Assembly: GCF_030053895.1 (NCBI RefSeq)
Contig: NZ_CP125781.1
Coordinates: 2,170,001-2,234,000 of the forward strand
Direction: 5' to 3'
DNA length: 64,000 nucleotides
Source: Trabulsiella odontotermitis
Lineage (GTDB): Bacteria; Pseudomonadota; Gammaproteobacteria; Enterobacterales; Enterobacteriaceae
Positions 35,417-44,194 of this stretch are shown here, in pieces. How positions within the stretch are numbered: the stretch's first letter is position 1; each line of letters begins with the position of its first letter. The notes beneath the pieces are model-generated. The model ran no database searches, was not told the DNA's origin, and saw only the letters and a program-made list of their open reading frames with translations. The position numbers were made by a program, and so were the translations under genes.

Positions 35417-36958
35417 ATGCGTCTTGAAGTTTTTTGTCAGGATCGGCTGGGTCTGACTCGTGAATTACTCGACCTGCTGGTGCTTCGCGGTATTGATTTA
35501 CGCGGTATCGACATCGACCCCATTGGCCGAATCTATCTCAATTTTGCCGAACTGGAATTTACCACGTTCAGCAGTCTGATGGCGGAAATTCGCCGCATCG
35601 CAGGCGTGACCGACGTACGTACGGTGCCGTGGATGCCCTCTGAACGCGAACACCTGGCGCTCAGTGCATTGCTTGAAGCGATGCCGGAACCGGTGTTGTC
35701 GCTGGATACCAAAAGTAAAGTCGAGCTGGCGAACCCGGCGAGTTGCCAGCTGTTCGGGCAGGCCCCGGAACGTCTGCGCAACCAGAACGCCGGGCAACTG
35801 ATCCCCGGTTTCAATTTTCAGCGCTGGCTGGAAGCCGCCACAGTGGAATCTCACGCCGAACATGTGGTGGTTAACGGGCAAAACTTCCTGCTGGAAATCA
35901 CCCCGGTTTATCTCGAAGGCGAAAACGCCGAGCGGGTGCTGACCGGGGCGGTGGCGATGTTGCGCTCCACGGTGCGTATGGGGCGCCAGTTGCAGACCAT
36001 GACCAGCCAGGATACCAGCGCCTTCAGCCAGATCGTGGCGGTCAGCCCGAAAATGCGTCATGTGGTGGAGCAGGCCCGCAAACTGGCGATGCTTACTGCG
36101 CCGCTCCTGATTTCCGGCGACACCGGCACCGGCAAAGATCTGCTGGCGCTCGCCTGTCATCTCGCCAGTCCGCGCGCGGCAAAACCCTATCTGGCGCTGA
36201 ACTGCGCCTCGATCCCCGAAGATGCCGTCGAAAGTGAGCTGTTTGGTCACGCCCCCGAAGGGAAAAAGGGCTTCTTTGAGCAGGCGAACGGCGGCTCTGT
36301 GCTGCTTGATGAAATTGGCGAGATGTCGCCGCGTATGCAGGCCAAGCTGCTGCGTTTCCTCAATGACGGCACATTCCGCCGTGTCGGGGAAGATCACGAA
36401 GTGCACGTTGATGTCAGGGTGATTTGCGCGACGCAGAAAAACCTGGTGGAGCTGGTGCAGAAAGGCGCTTTCCGGGAAGATCTCTATTATCGTCTCAATG
36501 TGCTGACGCTGAACATTCCGCCGCTGCGGGATCGTCCGCAGGATATCATGCCGTTGACCGAGCTGTTCGTGGCGCGCTTTGCTGACGAACAGGGGATCGC
36601 CCGTCCGAAGCTGTCTGCGGATCTTAATAACGTACTGACACGCTACGGCTGGCCGGGCAACGTTCGCCAGTTGAAGAATGCGGTGTATCGTGCGCTGACG
36701 CAACTGGAGGGCTATGAGCTGCGTCCGCAGGACATTCTGTTACCGGACTATGACGCCTCAACGGTTGCTGTTGGTGAAGATGCGATGGAAGGGTCGCTGG
36801 ACGACATTACCCGCCGCTTCGAGCGTTCGGTACTGACGCAGTTGTATCGCAGTTTCCCCAGCACGCGAAAACTGGCGAAGCGTCTTGGCGTTTCCCATAC
36901 CGCGATCGCCAACAAACTGCGCGAATATGGTCTGAGCCAGAAGAAGGGCGAAGAATAA
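35417..36958 (+). CDS. tyrR: TyrR, regulator of aromatic amino-acid genes
   Basis: A 513-residue regulator: N-terminal ACT domain (about 1-75), PAS (about 80-185), AAA+ domain with Walker A GDTGTGKD and Walker B GGSVLLDE, and a C-terminal helix-turn-helix (TRKLAKRLGVSHTAIANKL). The sigma-54 loop GAFTGA is replaced (GHAPEGKKGFFEQ), as expected, because TyrR works with sigma-70. It binds tyrosine and phenylalanine to repress or activate aroF, tyrP, mtr and others. ATG 35417 matches the family; an upstream in-frame start adds 18 residues. Confidence 0.97.
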   Translation: MRLEVFCQDRLGLTRELLDLLVLRGIDLRGIDIDPIGRIYLNFAELEFTTFSSLMAEIRRIAGVTDVRTVPWMPSEREHLALSALLEAMPEPVLSLDTKSKVELANPASCQLFGQAPERLRNQNAGQLIPGFNFQRWLEAATVESHAEHVVVNGQNFLLEITPVYLEGENAERVLTGAVAMLRSTVRMGRQLQTMTSQDTSAFSQIVAVSPKMRHVVEQARKLAMLTAPLLISGDTGTGKDLLALACHLASPRAAKPYLALNCASIPEDAVESELFGHAPEGKKGFFEQANGGSVLLDEIGEMSPRMQAKLLRFLNDGTFRRVGEDHEVHVDVRVICATQKNLVELVQKGAFREDLYYRLNVLTLNIPPLRDRPQDIMPLTELFVARFADEQGIARPKLSADLNNVLTRYGWPGNVRQLKNAVYRALTQLEGYELRPQDILLPDYDASTVAVGEDAMEGSLDDITRRFERSVLTQLYRSFPSTRKLAKRLGVSHTAIANKLREYGLSQKKGEE

Positions 36959-36985
36959 AAAAAGCCTCCGCAAGGAGGCTTTGTT
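36957..36985. terminator. Bidirectional terminator tyrR/tpx
   Basis: AAGCCTCC-GCAA-GGAGGCTT (36962-36969 with 36974-36981), A-run on the left and T-rich on the right. It lies between convergent tyrR and tpx. Confidence 0.92.
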
Positions 36986-36999
36986 CGTTTTACGGTAAA

Positions 37000-37506
37000 T
37001 CAGTTTTTCAGCGCGTCCAGAGCGGCGGTGTAATCCGGCTCTGTGGTGATTTCGTTAACCAGTTCGCTGTGGATCACGTTGTCGTTTTCATCAATCACGA
37101 TCACTGCACGGGCGGCGAGGCCTTTCAGCGGGCCTGCGGCAACGGCAACGCCGTACTGTTGCAGGAACGCTGGCGCACGCAGCGTGGAGAGCGTGACCAC
37201 GTTGCTCAGACCTTCTGCGCCGCAGAAGCGGGACTGGGCGAACGGCAGGTCGGCGGAGATGCAAAGAACCACGGTGTTCTCCAGCCCGCCCGCCAGTTGG
37301 TTAAACTTACGCACGGATGCCGCACACACGCCGGTATCGATGCTCGGGAAAATGTTCAGTACTTTGCGTTTGCCCGCAAACTGACTCAGCGCGACGTCGG
37401 AGAGATCTTTAGCGACCAGCGTGAAAGGTTGTGCCTTTGCTCCTGGCTGCGGAATAGCGCCATCAACGGAGACTGGATTGCCCTGAAAATGCACGGTTTG
37501 TGACAT
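37000..37506 (-). CDS. tpx: Thiol peroxidase
   Basis: A 168-residue atypical 2-Cys peroxiredoxin of the periplasm/cytoplasm border in older work, now taken as cytosolic, which reduces organic hydroperoxides using thioredoxin. The peroxidatic cysteine lies in FPSIDTGVCAASVRKFN (near residue 61) and the resolving one in QSRFCGAEGL (near 95). Length equals E. coli Tpx. It diverges from ycjG with about 100 bases between starts. Confidence 0.97.
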   Translation of the reverse strand: MSQTVHFQGNPVSVDGAIPQPGAKAQPFTLVAKDLSDVALSQFAGKRKVLNIFPSIDTGVCAASVRKFNQLAGGLENTVVLCISADLPFAQSRFCGAEGLSNVVTLSTLRAPAFLQQYGVAVAAGPLKGLAARAVIVIDENDNVIHSELVNEITTEPDYTAALDALKN

Positions 37507-37607
37507 GTTTATCTTCCTGTTTACATATAATTGACGTCGCAGCTAGTGTATTCCAACCGCCGTTAACACAGCAAATTGAATTTCGTATCAATCTGAAAGG
37601 AGAGGGA

Positions 37608-38573
37608 ATGAGAAGTCTGCGCGTGTTTGAAGAATCCTGGCCGCTGCATACCCCGTTCGTGATTGCCCGCGGCAGCCGCAGCGAGGCGAAAGTGGTGGTG
37701 GTGGAGGTGGAAGAAAACGGCGTCAAAGGCGTCGGGGAATGCACGCCTTATCCACGTTACGGCGAGAGTATTGCCTCGGTGATGGCGCAGATTATCACCA
37801 TCACCGAACCGCTTGAGAAAGGCGCAACGCGCGCTGAGCTTCAGCGGCTCTTACCCGCTGGCGCTGCCAGAAACGCCGTCGACAGCGCGCTGTGGAATCT
37901 GGAAGCACGCAAAGCAGGCGTGACGTTGTCACAATTAATGGGCGTCACGCAGAGCGACACCATCACCACCGCACAAACCGTGGTCATCGGCGAGCCTGAA
38001 GCGATGGCCAGCCGTGCGAAAATTCTCTGGCAAAAGGGTGCACGCCTGCTGAAAGTGAAGCTGGACGATCATCTGATCAGCGAGCGTATCGTCGCCATCC
38101 GCACGGCAGTGCCGGAGGCGACATTGATTGTCGATGCTAACGAGTCCTGGAGCAGTGACGGCCTCGCGGCGCGCTGCCAGCTGCTGGCGGATTTAGGCGT
38201 GGCGATGCTGGAGCAACCGTTGCCTGCCAGCGAAGATGCGGCGCTGGCGAATTTCATTCACCCCTTGCCCATTTGTGCCGACGAAAGCTGCCATACGCGC
38301 GAAAGCCTGGCCTCGCTGAAAGGGCGCTATGAGATGATTAACATCAAGCTGGATAAAACCGGCGGCTTAACGGAAGCGCTGGCGCTGGCAGAAGAGGCGA
38401 AGGCGCAGGGTTTCGCCATTATGGCGGGCTGCATGCTTTGTACATCTCGCGCCATCTCGGCATTGCTGCCGTTGATTCCGCAGGTCAGATTCGCCGATCT
38501 TGATGGCCCGACCTGGCTCGCGGTTGATGTTGAACCAGCGCTACGGTTTACCACCGGGATGCTTCATCTCTGA
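37608..38573 (+). CDS. ycjG: L-Ala-D/L-Glu epimerase
   Basis: A 321-residue enolase-superfamily enzyme that epimerises L-Ala-D-Glu from murein turnover to L-Ala-L-Glu for peptidase hydrolysis. The catalytic lysine is in LLKVKLDDHL, metal ligands in VDANESW, LEQPLPASEDA and CADESCH, and the opposite lysine in NIKLDKTGGL. ATG 37608 follows GGAGAGG and fits E. coli AeeE/YcjG; an upstream in-frame start would overlap tpx. It overlaps the 3' end of convergent mpaA by ten bases. Confidence 0.94.
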   Translation: MRSLRVFEESWPLHTPFVIARGSRSEAKVVVVEVEENGVKGVGECTPYPRYGESIASVMAQIITITEPLEKGATRAELQRLLPAGAARNAVDSALWNLEARKAGVTLSQLMGVTQSDTITTAQTVVIGEPEAMASRAKILWQKGARLLKVKLDDHLISERIVAIRTAVPEATLIVDANESWSSDGLAARCQLLADLGVAMLEQPLPASEDAALANFIHPLPICADESCHTRESLASLKGRYEMINIKLDKTGGLTEALALAEEAKAQGFAIMAGCMLCTSRAISALLPLIPQVRFADLDGPTWLAVDVEPALRFTTGMLHL

Positions 38574-39277
38574 GTGTGCCAGTGAAGCAGGTCCGTCATC
38601 GCCGCCAGATATTTTTCGCTCGCCTCATCGTTTGACACGGGTGGGAATTCGGCGGTGATGCAGGGCAGACCGATGTCCGCGCACCAGCTGCCAAATGAGC
38701 CCGGAGTTTCATAGCCGACGCTGGTGACCAGCGGCAGTGAAAACGCCTGTGACAACCATTCACCCAACTCGCTGCGCTGCGGATCTTCAATGCAGGCCAG
38801 CGGATCATGAAACGACACCACCCAGGCCGGGTGAATCTGATGAATAAGCTGGCACAGCGCCTGTGTCTCAGGCTCTGAGCCTGGTTTCTCACCGGTTAAC
38901 AGCACGACATCACGACTCTCCGCTGCGCTGTTCCAGCGATAGACCGTTTCACCTGCTTTCCAGTTCGCCGCCGGGAAATTGCGGTTTAAATCGACGCCGT
39001 TGGCGTTCGCGCGTAATCCCAGTTGGCAGCCATCCGGGTTGACGGTCAGCACCACGTGATGACGACGCAGATCCGGTGCCAGGGTGCGCATCGCGCAGGA
39101 CAGGGTGACGATGGAGGCGTTTTCGTCGCCGTGCGTACCCGCAATAATCAGCCCGCTGGCGTGATCGGCCAGCGGGGCGGGAAACCAGATCAACGGTGCG
39201 CCAAGCAGTGAGCGACCGTAATGTTGTGTGCCAGGCGGAAAGGCGCCGCGAAGGGCGCGAGGGCGAGTGACAGACAT
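38564..39277 (-). CDS. mpaA: MpaA, murein tripeptide amidase A
   Basis: A 237-residue M14-type zinc peptidase that cleaves the gamma-D-Glu-meso-Dap bond of the murein tripeptide. The zinc ligands are in GTHGDENAS and the histidine of VVSFHDPLAC; the substrate-binding arginine is in GVDLNRNFPAANW and the catalytic glutamate in CITAEFPPVS. It forms one murein-recycling group with ycjG and mppA, with which it diverges. A few C-terminal residues are missing compared with E. coli. Confidence 0.94.
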   Translation of the reverse strand: MSVTRPRALRGAFPPGTQHYGRSLLGAPLIWFPAPLADHASGLIIAGTHGDENASIVTLSCAMRTLAPDLRRHHVVLTVNPDGCQLGLRANANGVDLNRNFPAANWKAGETVYRWNSAAESRDVVLLTGEKPGSEPETQALCQLIHQIHPAWVVSFHDPLACIEDPQRSELGEWLSQAFSLPLVTSVGYETPGSFGSWCADIGLPCITAEFPPVSNDEASEKYLAAMTDLLHWHTQR

Positions 39278-39466
39278 AGCGTTCCCGGATAAGTGGTGGC
39301 GTTACAGGCAGTGTTGTGCAAAATCGGTCGCGGATCAACGAGTTTCCGTGTCGTTTAAAAAGCCGTCTGTGTCAATTTTCTCGCACAGGAGGTTTGCAAT
39401 TCCTATTGCTGAAACAAATAATTACCGGGTTTACCGGATGATTATCATTTTAATAAAGGGGATCTT

Positions 39467-41083
39467 ATGAAGCATCCTGTCTCACTGACATGTTGTGCGC
39501 TGTGGCTCAGTACGTTGTCGTCGCTGGCGATGGCGGCGGAGGTGCCGTCAGGGACGGTTCTGGCTGAGAAACAGTCGCTGGTTCGCCATATCAAAGATGA
39601 GCCGGCAACATTAGATCCCGCAAAAGCCGTGGGTTTGCCTGAAATTCAGGTAATTCGCGACCTGTTTGAAGGTCTGGTGAATCAGGATGAAAAGGGCAAT
39701 ATCATTCCTGGCGTCGCCACAAAGTGGCAATCCAATGATAATCGCGTCTGGACGTTTACGCTGCGTGATGACGCAAAATGGTCGGATGGCACACCGGTCA
39801 CCGCTCAGGATTTCGTCTACAGCTGGCAGCGGCTGGTAGACCCTAAAACCACCTCGCCGTTTGCCTGGTTTGCCGCCCTTGCGGGTATCAATAACGCCCA
39901 AAGCATCATTGATGGCAAGGCGGCCCCGGATACGCTTGGCGTGACGGCGATTAACCCGCGAACCCTGCGCATTCAACTGGATAAACCGCTGCCGTGGTTT
40001 GCGAAACTGACCGCCAGCTTTGCGTTTTACCCGGTGCAGAAAGCCGCGGTTGAGGGCGATAAAAACTGGACGCGCCCGGGCAAGCTGGTGGGTAATGGCG
40101 CGTATATACTCAAAGATCGCGTGGTCAACGAAAAGCTGGATCTGGTGCCGAACAGCCATTACTGGGATAACGGCAAAACGGTGATTACGCAGGTGACGTT
40201 TGTGCCCATCAACCAGGAATCTGCCGCCACCAAACGCTATCAGGCGGGAGATATCGACATCACCGAATCCTTCCCGAAAAATCTGTATCAGAAGCTGCTA
40301 AAAGATCTGCCGGGACAGGTATACACCCCGCCGCAGCTCGGCACCTATTACTACGCCTTTAATACGCAAAAAGGGCCAACCGCCGACGCCCGCGTGCGCC
40401 TTGCGCTCAGCCTGACTATCGACCGCCGGATCATGGCTGAGAAAGTGTTAGGCTCCGGTGAGAAACCCGCCTGGCGTTTTACGCCAGACGCGACAGCAGG
40501 ATTCGAACCGCAGCCGTCACCGTTTGAAGAAATGAGCCAGGCGGAGCTGAACGCGCAGGCGAAAACCCTGCTGCAGGCGGCGGGATATGGCCCGACGCGT
40601 CCGCTCAACCTGACGCTGCTGTACAATACGCAGGAGATCCACCAGAAGGTGGCGATTGCGGTGGCGTCGATGTGGAAGAAAAACCTCGGCGTGGATGTGA
40701 AGCTGCAAAACCAGGAGTGGAAGACCTACATCGACAGCCGTAACACCGGTAATTTCGATGTGATCCGCGCCTCGTGGGTGGCGGACTATAACGAGCCTTC
40801 CACGTTCCTGTCGCTGCTCACCTCCACCCATAGCGGTAACATTTCGCGTTTCAACGACCCGGCGTATGACAAAGTGCTGAATCAGGCGTCGCTGGAGACT
40901 TCAGACGAAGCGCGTAATGCGGACTACAACGCGGCGGAAAAGATCCTCGCCGAGAAAGCGCCGATTGCGCCTATCTACCAGTACACTAACGCGCGTCTGA
41001 TTAAACCGTGGGTGAAAGACTATCCCATTAATAATCCGGAGGATGTGGCGTATTCGCGCACGATGTACATCGTGAAGCATTAG
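39467..41083 (+). CDS. mppA: MppA, periplasmic murein-tripeptide-binding protein
   Basis: A 538-residue family 5 solute-binding protein. A signal peptide (MKHPVSLTCCALWLSTLSSL..AMAA) is followed by the mature start AEVPSGTVLAEKQ. MppA delivers L-Ala-D-Glu-Dap to the Opp permease. It is very close to OppA in form; the position beside mpaA and ycjG supports the assignment. The ATG follows AAGGGG. The 190 bases ahead, shared with divergent mpaA, contain an A+T-rich palindromic patch around GATTATCATT. Confidence 0.95.
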   Translation: MKHPVSLTCCALWLSTLSSLAMAAEVPSGTVLAEKQSLVRHIKDEPATLDPAKAVGLPEIQVIRDLFEGLVNQDEKGNIIPGVATKWQSNDNRVWTFTLRDDAKWSDGTPVTAQDFVYSWQRLVDPKTTSPFAWFAALAGINNAQSIIDGKAAPDTLGVTAINPRTLRIQLDKPLPWFAKLTASFAFYPVQKAAVEGDKNWTRPGKLVGNGAYILKDRVVNEKLDLVPNSHYWDNGKTVITQVTFVPINQESAATKRYQAGDIDITESFPKNLYQKLLKDLPGQVYTPPQLGTYYYAFNTQKGPTADARVRLALSLTIDRRIMAEKVLGSGEKPAWRFTPDATAGFEPQPSPFEEMSQAELNAQAKTLLQAAGYGPTRPLNLTLLYNTQEIHQKVAIAVASMWKKNLGVDVKLQNQEWKTYIDSRNTGNFDVIRASWVADYNEPSTFLSLLTSTHSGNISRFNDPAYDKVLNQASLETSDEARNADYNAAEKILAEKAPIAPIYQYTNARLIKPWVKDYPINNPEDVAYSRTMYIVKH

Positions 41084-41162
41084 TCGCGTAGACTAAATTT
41101 GTGAACAGCGCCAGATTTTTTGCATCATGACCCCACTTTAACTGTAAGGTTTTGCCCGCACG

Positions 41163-41195
41163 TGTCGATAACAGATCGATCCGGTAGTATCGACA
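41163..41195 (+). repeat. Inverted repeat ahead of an unknown membrane-protein gene
   Basis: TGTCGATA (41163-41170) and TATCGACA (41188-41195) are exact inverted 8-mers with 17 bases between, ending a few bases before the ribosome site AGGGG of the gene that starts at 41213. It could be an operator or an mRNA stem-loop near the start. Confidence 0.6.
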
Positions 41196-41212
41196 ACGCA
41201 GGGGTAACTGAA

Positions 41213-41773
41213 GTGACGGAAGTCTGGGTAGTACTTTTAGCGGCATGCTTAGCAGCATTTGCCGCTATTGTTGGTTTGATCATTACAAAAGAAATAAAAA
41301 TAGCCGAATTTCGCCAGGCATGGATTAATGAGCTGCGCGCCTCGTTGTGTGAGCTAAGTTCCAGACTCGCGTATCTGTCTGAAAAGGCAGCCAGAAAACC
41401 CGCTGTCGCGAACGGTGATGTTTGCGTGCTGAATGATGAGGATATCTATGATATCTACAAAGTCATTTATCAGGTAAAACTGCGCATTAATTCTTTATCG
41501 CCCAGTCCGGAAGAGAAGTCGTTATTAGACTTTCTGGATAAACACACCGAAAGCCATAACTTTGCGACGTTTTTATTAAAAGACACCCAGGAGCAATTTT
41601 TGAACCTGTGCGCCTCGGTACTTAAAAATGAGTGGGAGCGGGTGAGGACTGGCGGGCGGTTTTACGTTAATTCCGGCAATCTGGCAAAAATTCTTTTTGT
41701 CTATTCTATGCTCGGCGTCTTCGCCTTCGGCATCTGGAATATTGCCAGCCAGCTGTTAGCGGATTTTCCCTGA
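41213..41773 (+). CDS. Unknown protein with a membrane span at each end
   Basis: A 186-residue protein I do not recognise. It has one N-terminal span (about residues 4-25, VWVVLLAACLAAFAAIVGLI), a soluble helical middle of about 125 residues (WINELRASLCELSSRLAYLS early; NDEDIYDIYKVIYQVKLRIN in the centre), and a C-terminal span (about 155-178, ILFVYSMLGVFAFGIWNI). The layout suggests a cytoplasmic domain held by two spans. Start GTG 41213 follows AGGGG; an in-frame ATG at 41120 would add 31 residues across the inverted repeat. It is convergent with the MHYT gene, 30 bases apart. It has no counterpart after mppA in E. coli. Confidence 0.75.
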   Translation: MTEVWVVLLAACLAAFAAIVGLIITKEIKIAEFRQAWINELRASLCELSSRLAYLSEKAARKPAVANGDVCVLNDEDIYDIYKVIYQVKLRINSLSPSPEEKSLLDFLDKHTESHNFATFLLKDTQEQFLNLCASVLKNEWERVRTGGRFYVNSGNLAKILFVYSMLGVFAFGIWNIASQLLADFP

Positions 41774-41803
41774 AGCGAGCGTTTTCTGGCGCCGTTCCGC
41801 GCG

Positions 41804-43903
41804 TTATGCCCGGTGGAACGGCAAATTCTCCAGCAACGCGGGGATCTCCTGCGCCGGAACCGGTCTGGCGAGAAAATATCCCTGAAGTTGCCCGCAGCCC
41901 AGTTCCGTTAATAACTGCTGCTGCTCACGTGTCTCAATCCCTTCCGCCACCACGTTCATGTTCATGGTATGCGCGATATCGATAATGGCGGAGACAATTT
42001 TGCTATTTTTGCCATTCTCTCGAATCTCTTTTACCACTCGCTTATCGATTTTTAATTCGCGCGCTGGCAGGTTTTTCAGCGTCAGCATATTGGAATAACC
42101 AGTGCCGAAGTCGTCAATCGAGACGGTAACCCCGAGGCGGGCGAAATCGTTGAGGATTTCAATGCTGCGCTCGAGATTACGCAGGGCCGTGCTTTCAGTC
42201 AGCTCCAGCGTCAGCCGGACAGGAGAAATGCCATACCGCGTGAGGTTGCTATACACCAGCGTGTAGATGTCATCCTGCCCGAACTCTGTGGCGGAAAGGT
42301 TAACCGACAGTGACCAGTCGTCGTGCCCGTCGTCGCTCCACGCCCGGAGCTGACGACACGCCTGGTCGATCACCCAGCAACCCACGGGCACCATCTGCCC
42401 GGATTTTTCCAGCAGATCCAGAAATCGCCCGGGAAGCAGTACGCCTTTCACCGGATGACGCCAGCGCAGCAGGGCTTCGAAACCGGAGAGCGTCAGCCGT
42501 TGTGCGTCGAATTTCGGTTGATACCAGAGCTCAAACTGATGAAGCGCCAGCGCCTGGGTCAGATCCTGTAAAAACCGCGCGCCTTCCCAGGCCTTTTGCA
42601 TCATGCTGTCGTGGTAAATCGCCCAGCCGTTTCGTCCCTGCTGTTTAATATTGTACATCGCGGTATCCGCCCGCAGTTTCAGGTCATGCAACGTGACGCC
42701 ATGATCCGGAAACAGGCTGATGCCCATACTCAGCGATACCTGAATGATCTGGCCGGACTCGTAAAACGGGCACCGGAGCCGCTCTGCAATCCGGCTGGCG
42801 AGTTCAGCGGCGTCGTGGGCATCGGTATCGGGCGCCAGTAAAATAAACTCATCACCGCTGAGTCGCGCCAGTGTCATTTGTGCGCTCAGACAGGTACTGA
42901 TGCGGTTGGCGACGGACAGTAGCAGGTGGTTGCCGACATGCGTGCCCCAGGCATCGTTCACCAGTCGGAACCGGTCGAGATCCATAAAAATCAGCGCGAA
43001 ATGCTGCCGGTTGGGCAGGGCATTTTCGATGCAACGCTCGATGCTCAGATCGATTTGCGTACGGTTGGCAAGCCCGGTCAGCCCGTCATAATGCGCCTGT
43101 TGCGCCAGTTGCTGATTAAGGCGTTGCAGATGTTCCGTCAGACGATGGCTACGCCGCTGAGAATCCAGTATCGACATCATCAGCATCACGCCAAGGATCG
43201 CGAGTGTGGTCGCTGAAACCCAGATCGATAACCCCCTTTCGCTGACGCCACCCGGTAAAGCGTGCGCATGCGAGCTGAACGTGGCGGCACTCATGCCGGT
43301 ATAGTGCATAGCGGTAATCGCCAGCCCCATCACCATCGCGGCGGCGATACGGTTGACCAGCGCGCCTTTGCTGTTCAGGCGCAGGCTGAAGGCCAGCCAC
43401 AGCCCGATGCCGGAAGCGGTAACGGCGATGATGATGGACGCGGCGACCAGCCACCGGCTCCAGTGAATGCCGTCCTGTACCCGCAACGCCGACATGCCGA
43501 CGTAATGCATTGTCACGATGCCGCTACTGAGAATAAGCGTCGCCAGCAGCAAATTTTTGCGCGATAAAATCACGCCATTCACCGCAATAGCAATAGATAA
43601 CATGGACGCGGCTATTGCGGCCAGCAGCGACACGAGGGTGAGGGGAATATCGTAATTCATCATCATTGGCATTTTCATCGCCAACATGCCAATGAAATGC
43701 ATCGACCAGATCCCCATACCTAACGTCGCACCACCGGATATTCGCCAGAACAATGCGGTGTGTTTGCCGGATACGGCAATTTTACCCGCGCTGTCGAGGG
43801 CAATAAAAGCGGCGAAAAAAGCCACCAGACAAGAAATGCCGATCAGAACAGGGTCCCACGAGACAGGCAGCATCGTACAATCCACATCGATATTATTATT
43901 CAA
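41804..43903 (-). CDS. MHYT-GGDEF-EAL membrane cyclic-di-GMP protein
   Basis: About 699 residues. The N-terminal 240 residues hold seven or so membrane spans with three repeats of the MHYT motif (MHFIGM, MHYVGM, MHYTGM), a proposed copper-mediated sensor of oxygen, CO or NO. A GGDEF domain follows (here RLSGDEFILLAP, the first glycine replaced by serine), then EAL (GFEALLRWRHP) with DDFGTGYSN and VVAEGIET intact, so phosphodiesterase activity is likely and cyclase activity uncertain. The start is ambiguous: TTG at 43903 or ATG at 43873. It diverges from the chemoreceptor gene. Not present at this place in E. coli. Confidence 0.88.
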   Translation of the reverse strand: MNNNIDVDCTMLPVSWDPVLIGISCLVAFFAAFIALDSAGKIAVSGKHTALFWRISGGATLGMGIWSMHFIGMLAMKMPMMMNYDIPLTLVSLLAAIAASMLSIAIAVNGVILSRKNLLLATLILSSGIVTMHYVGMSALRVQDGIHWSRWLVAASIIIAVTASGIGLWLAFSLRLNSKGALVNRIAAAMVMGLAITAMHYTGMSAATFSSHAHALPGGVSERGLSIWVSATTLAILGVMLMMSILDSQRRSHRLTEHLQRLNQQLAQQAHYDGLTGLANRTQIDLSIERCIENALPNRQHFALIFMDLDRFRLVNDAWGTHVGNHLLLSVANRISTCLSAQMTLARLSGDEFILLAPDTDAHDAAELASRIAERLRCPFYESGQIIQVSLSMGISLFPDHGVTLHDLKLRADTAMYNIKQQGRNGWAIYHDSMMQKAWEGARFLQDLTQALALHQFELWYQPKFDAQRLTLSGFEALLRWRHPVKGVLLPGRFLDLLEKSGQMVPVGCWVIDQACRQLRAWSDDGHDDWSLSVNLSATEFGQDDIYTLVYSNLTRYGISPVRLTLELTESTALRNLERSIEILNDFARLGVTVSIDDFGTGYSNMLTLKNLPARELKIDKRVVKEIRENGKNSKIVSAIIDIAHTMNMNVVAEGIETREQQQLLTELGCGQLQGYFLARPVPAQEIPALLENLPFHRA

Positions 43904-44194
43904 TCAATCTAGCAGTAAAAAGACACGGCGCGAGAAAGATTTGATCACACTGGCGGGCGCTATGTTGCAGATGATCATGTTATCGTGTATTTAAGTGATG
44001 CTTAATTTTCAGGTGATAAAAATAAAAGCTGGTTGTTATTTCACCCGCAGAATATATCCTGCGCAGCTAAAACTGCCTAAAGTAAAATCTCCACATTATG
44101 ATGATGAAAATAGCGTTTGCGCGTATCCCCTCTGGAAAACAATAAACCCGCTGCTATAAACAAATAACCTTCTGATGTCCCTGGTGAGTACGGT

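Noticed and set aside
35498..36703. 401-codon open frame antisense to tyrR
   Set aside because: Shadow of tyrR, which is fully supported by domains and length.
39410..39460. Fur-box-like GATTATCATT ahead of mppA
   Set aside because: Only about half of the 19-base consensus fits, and iron control of mppA has no supporting context.
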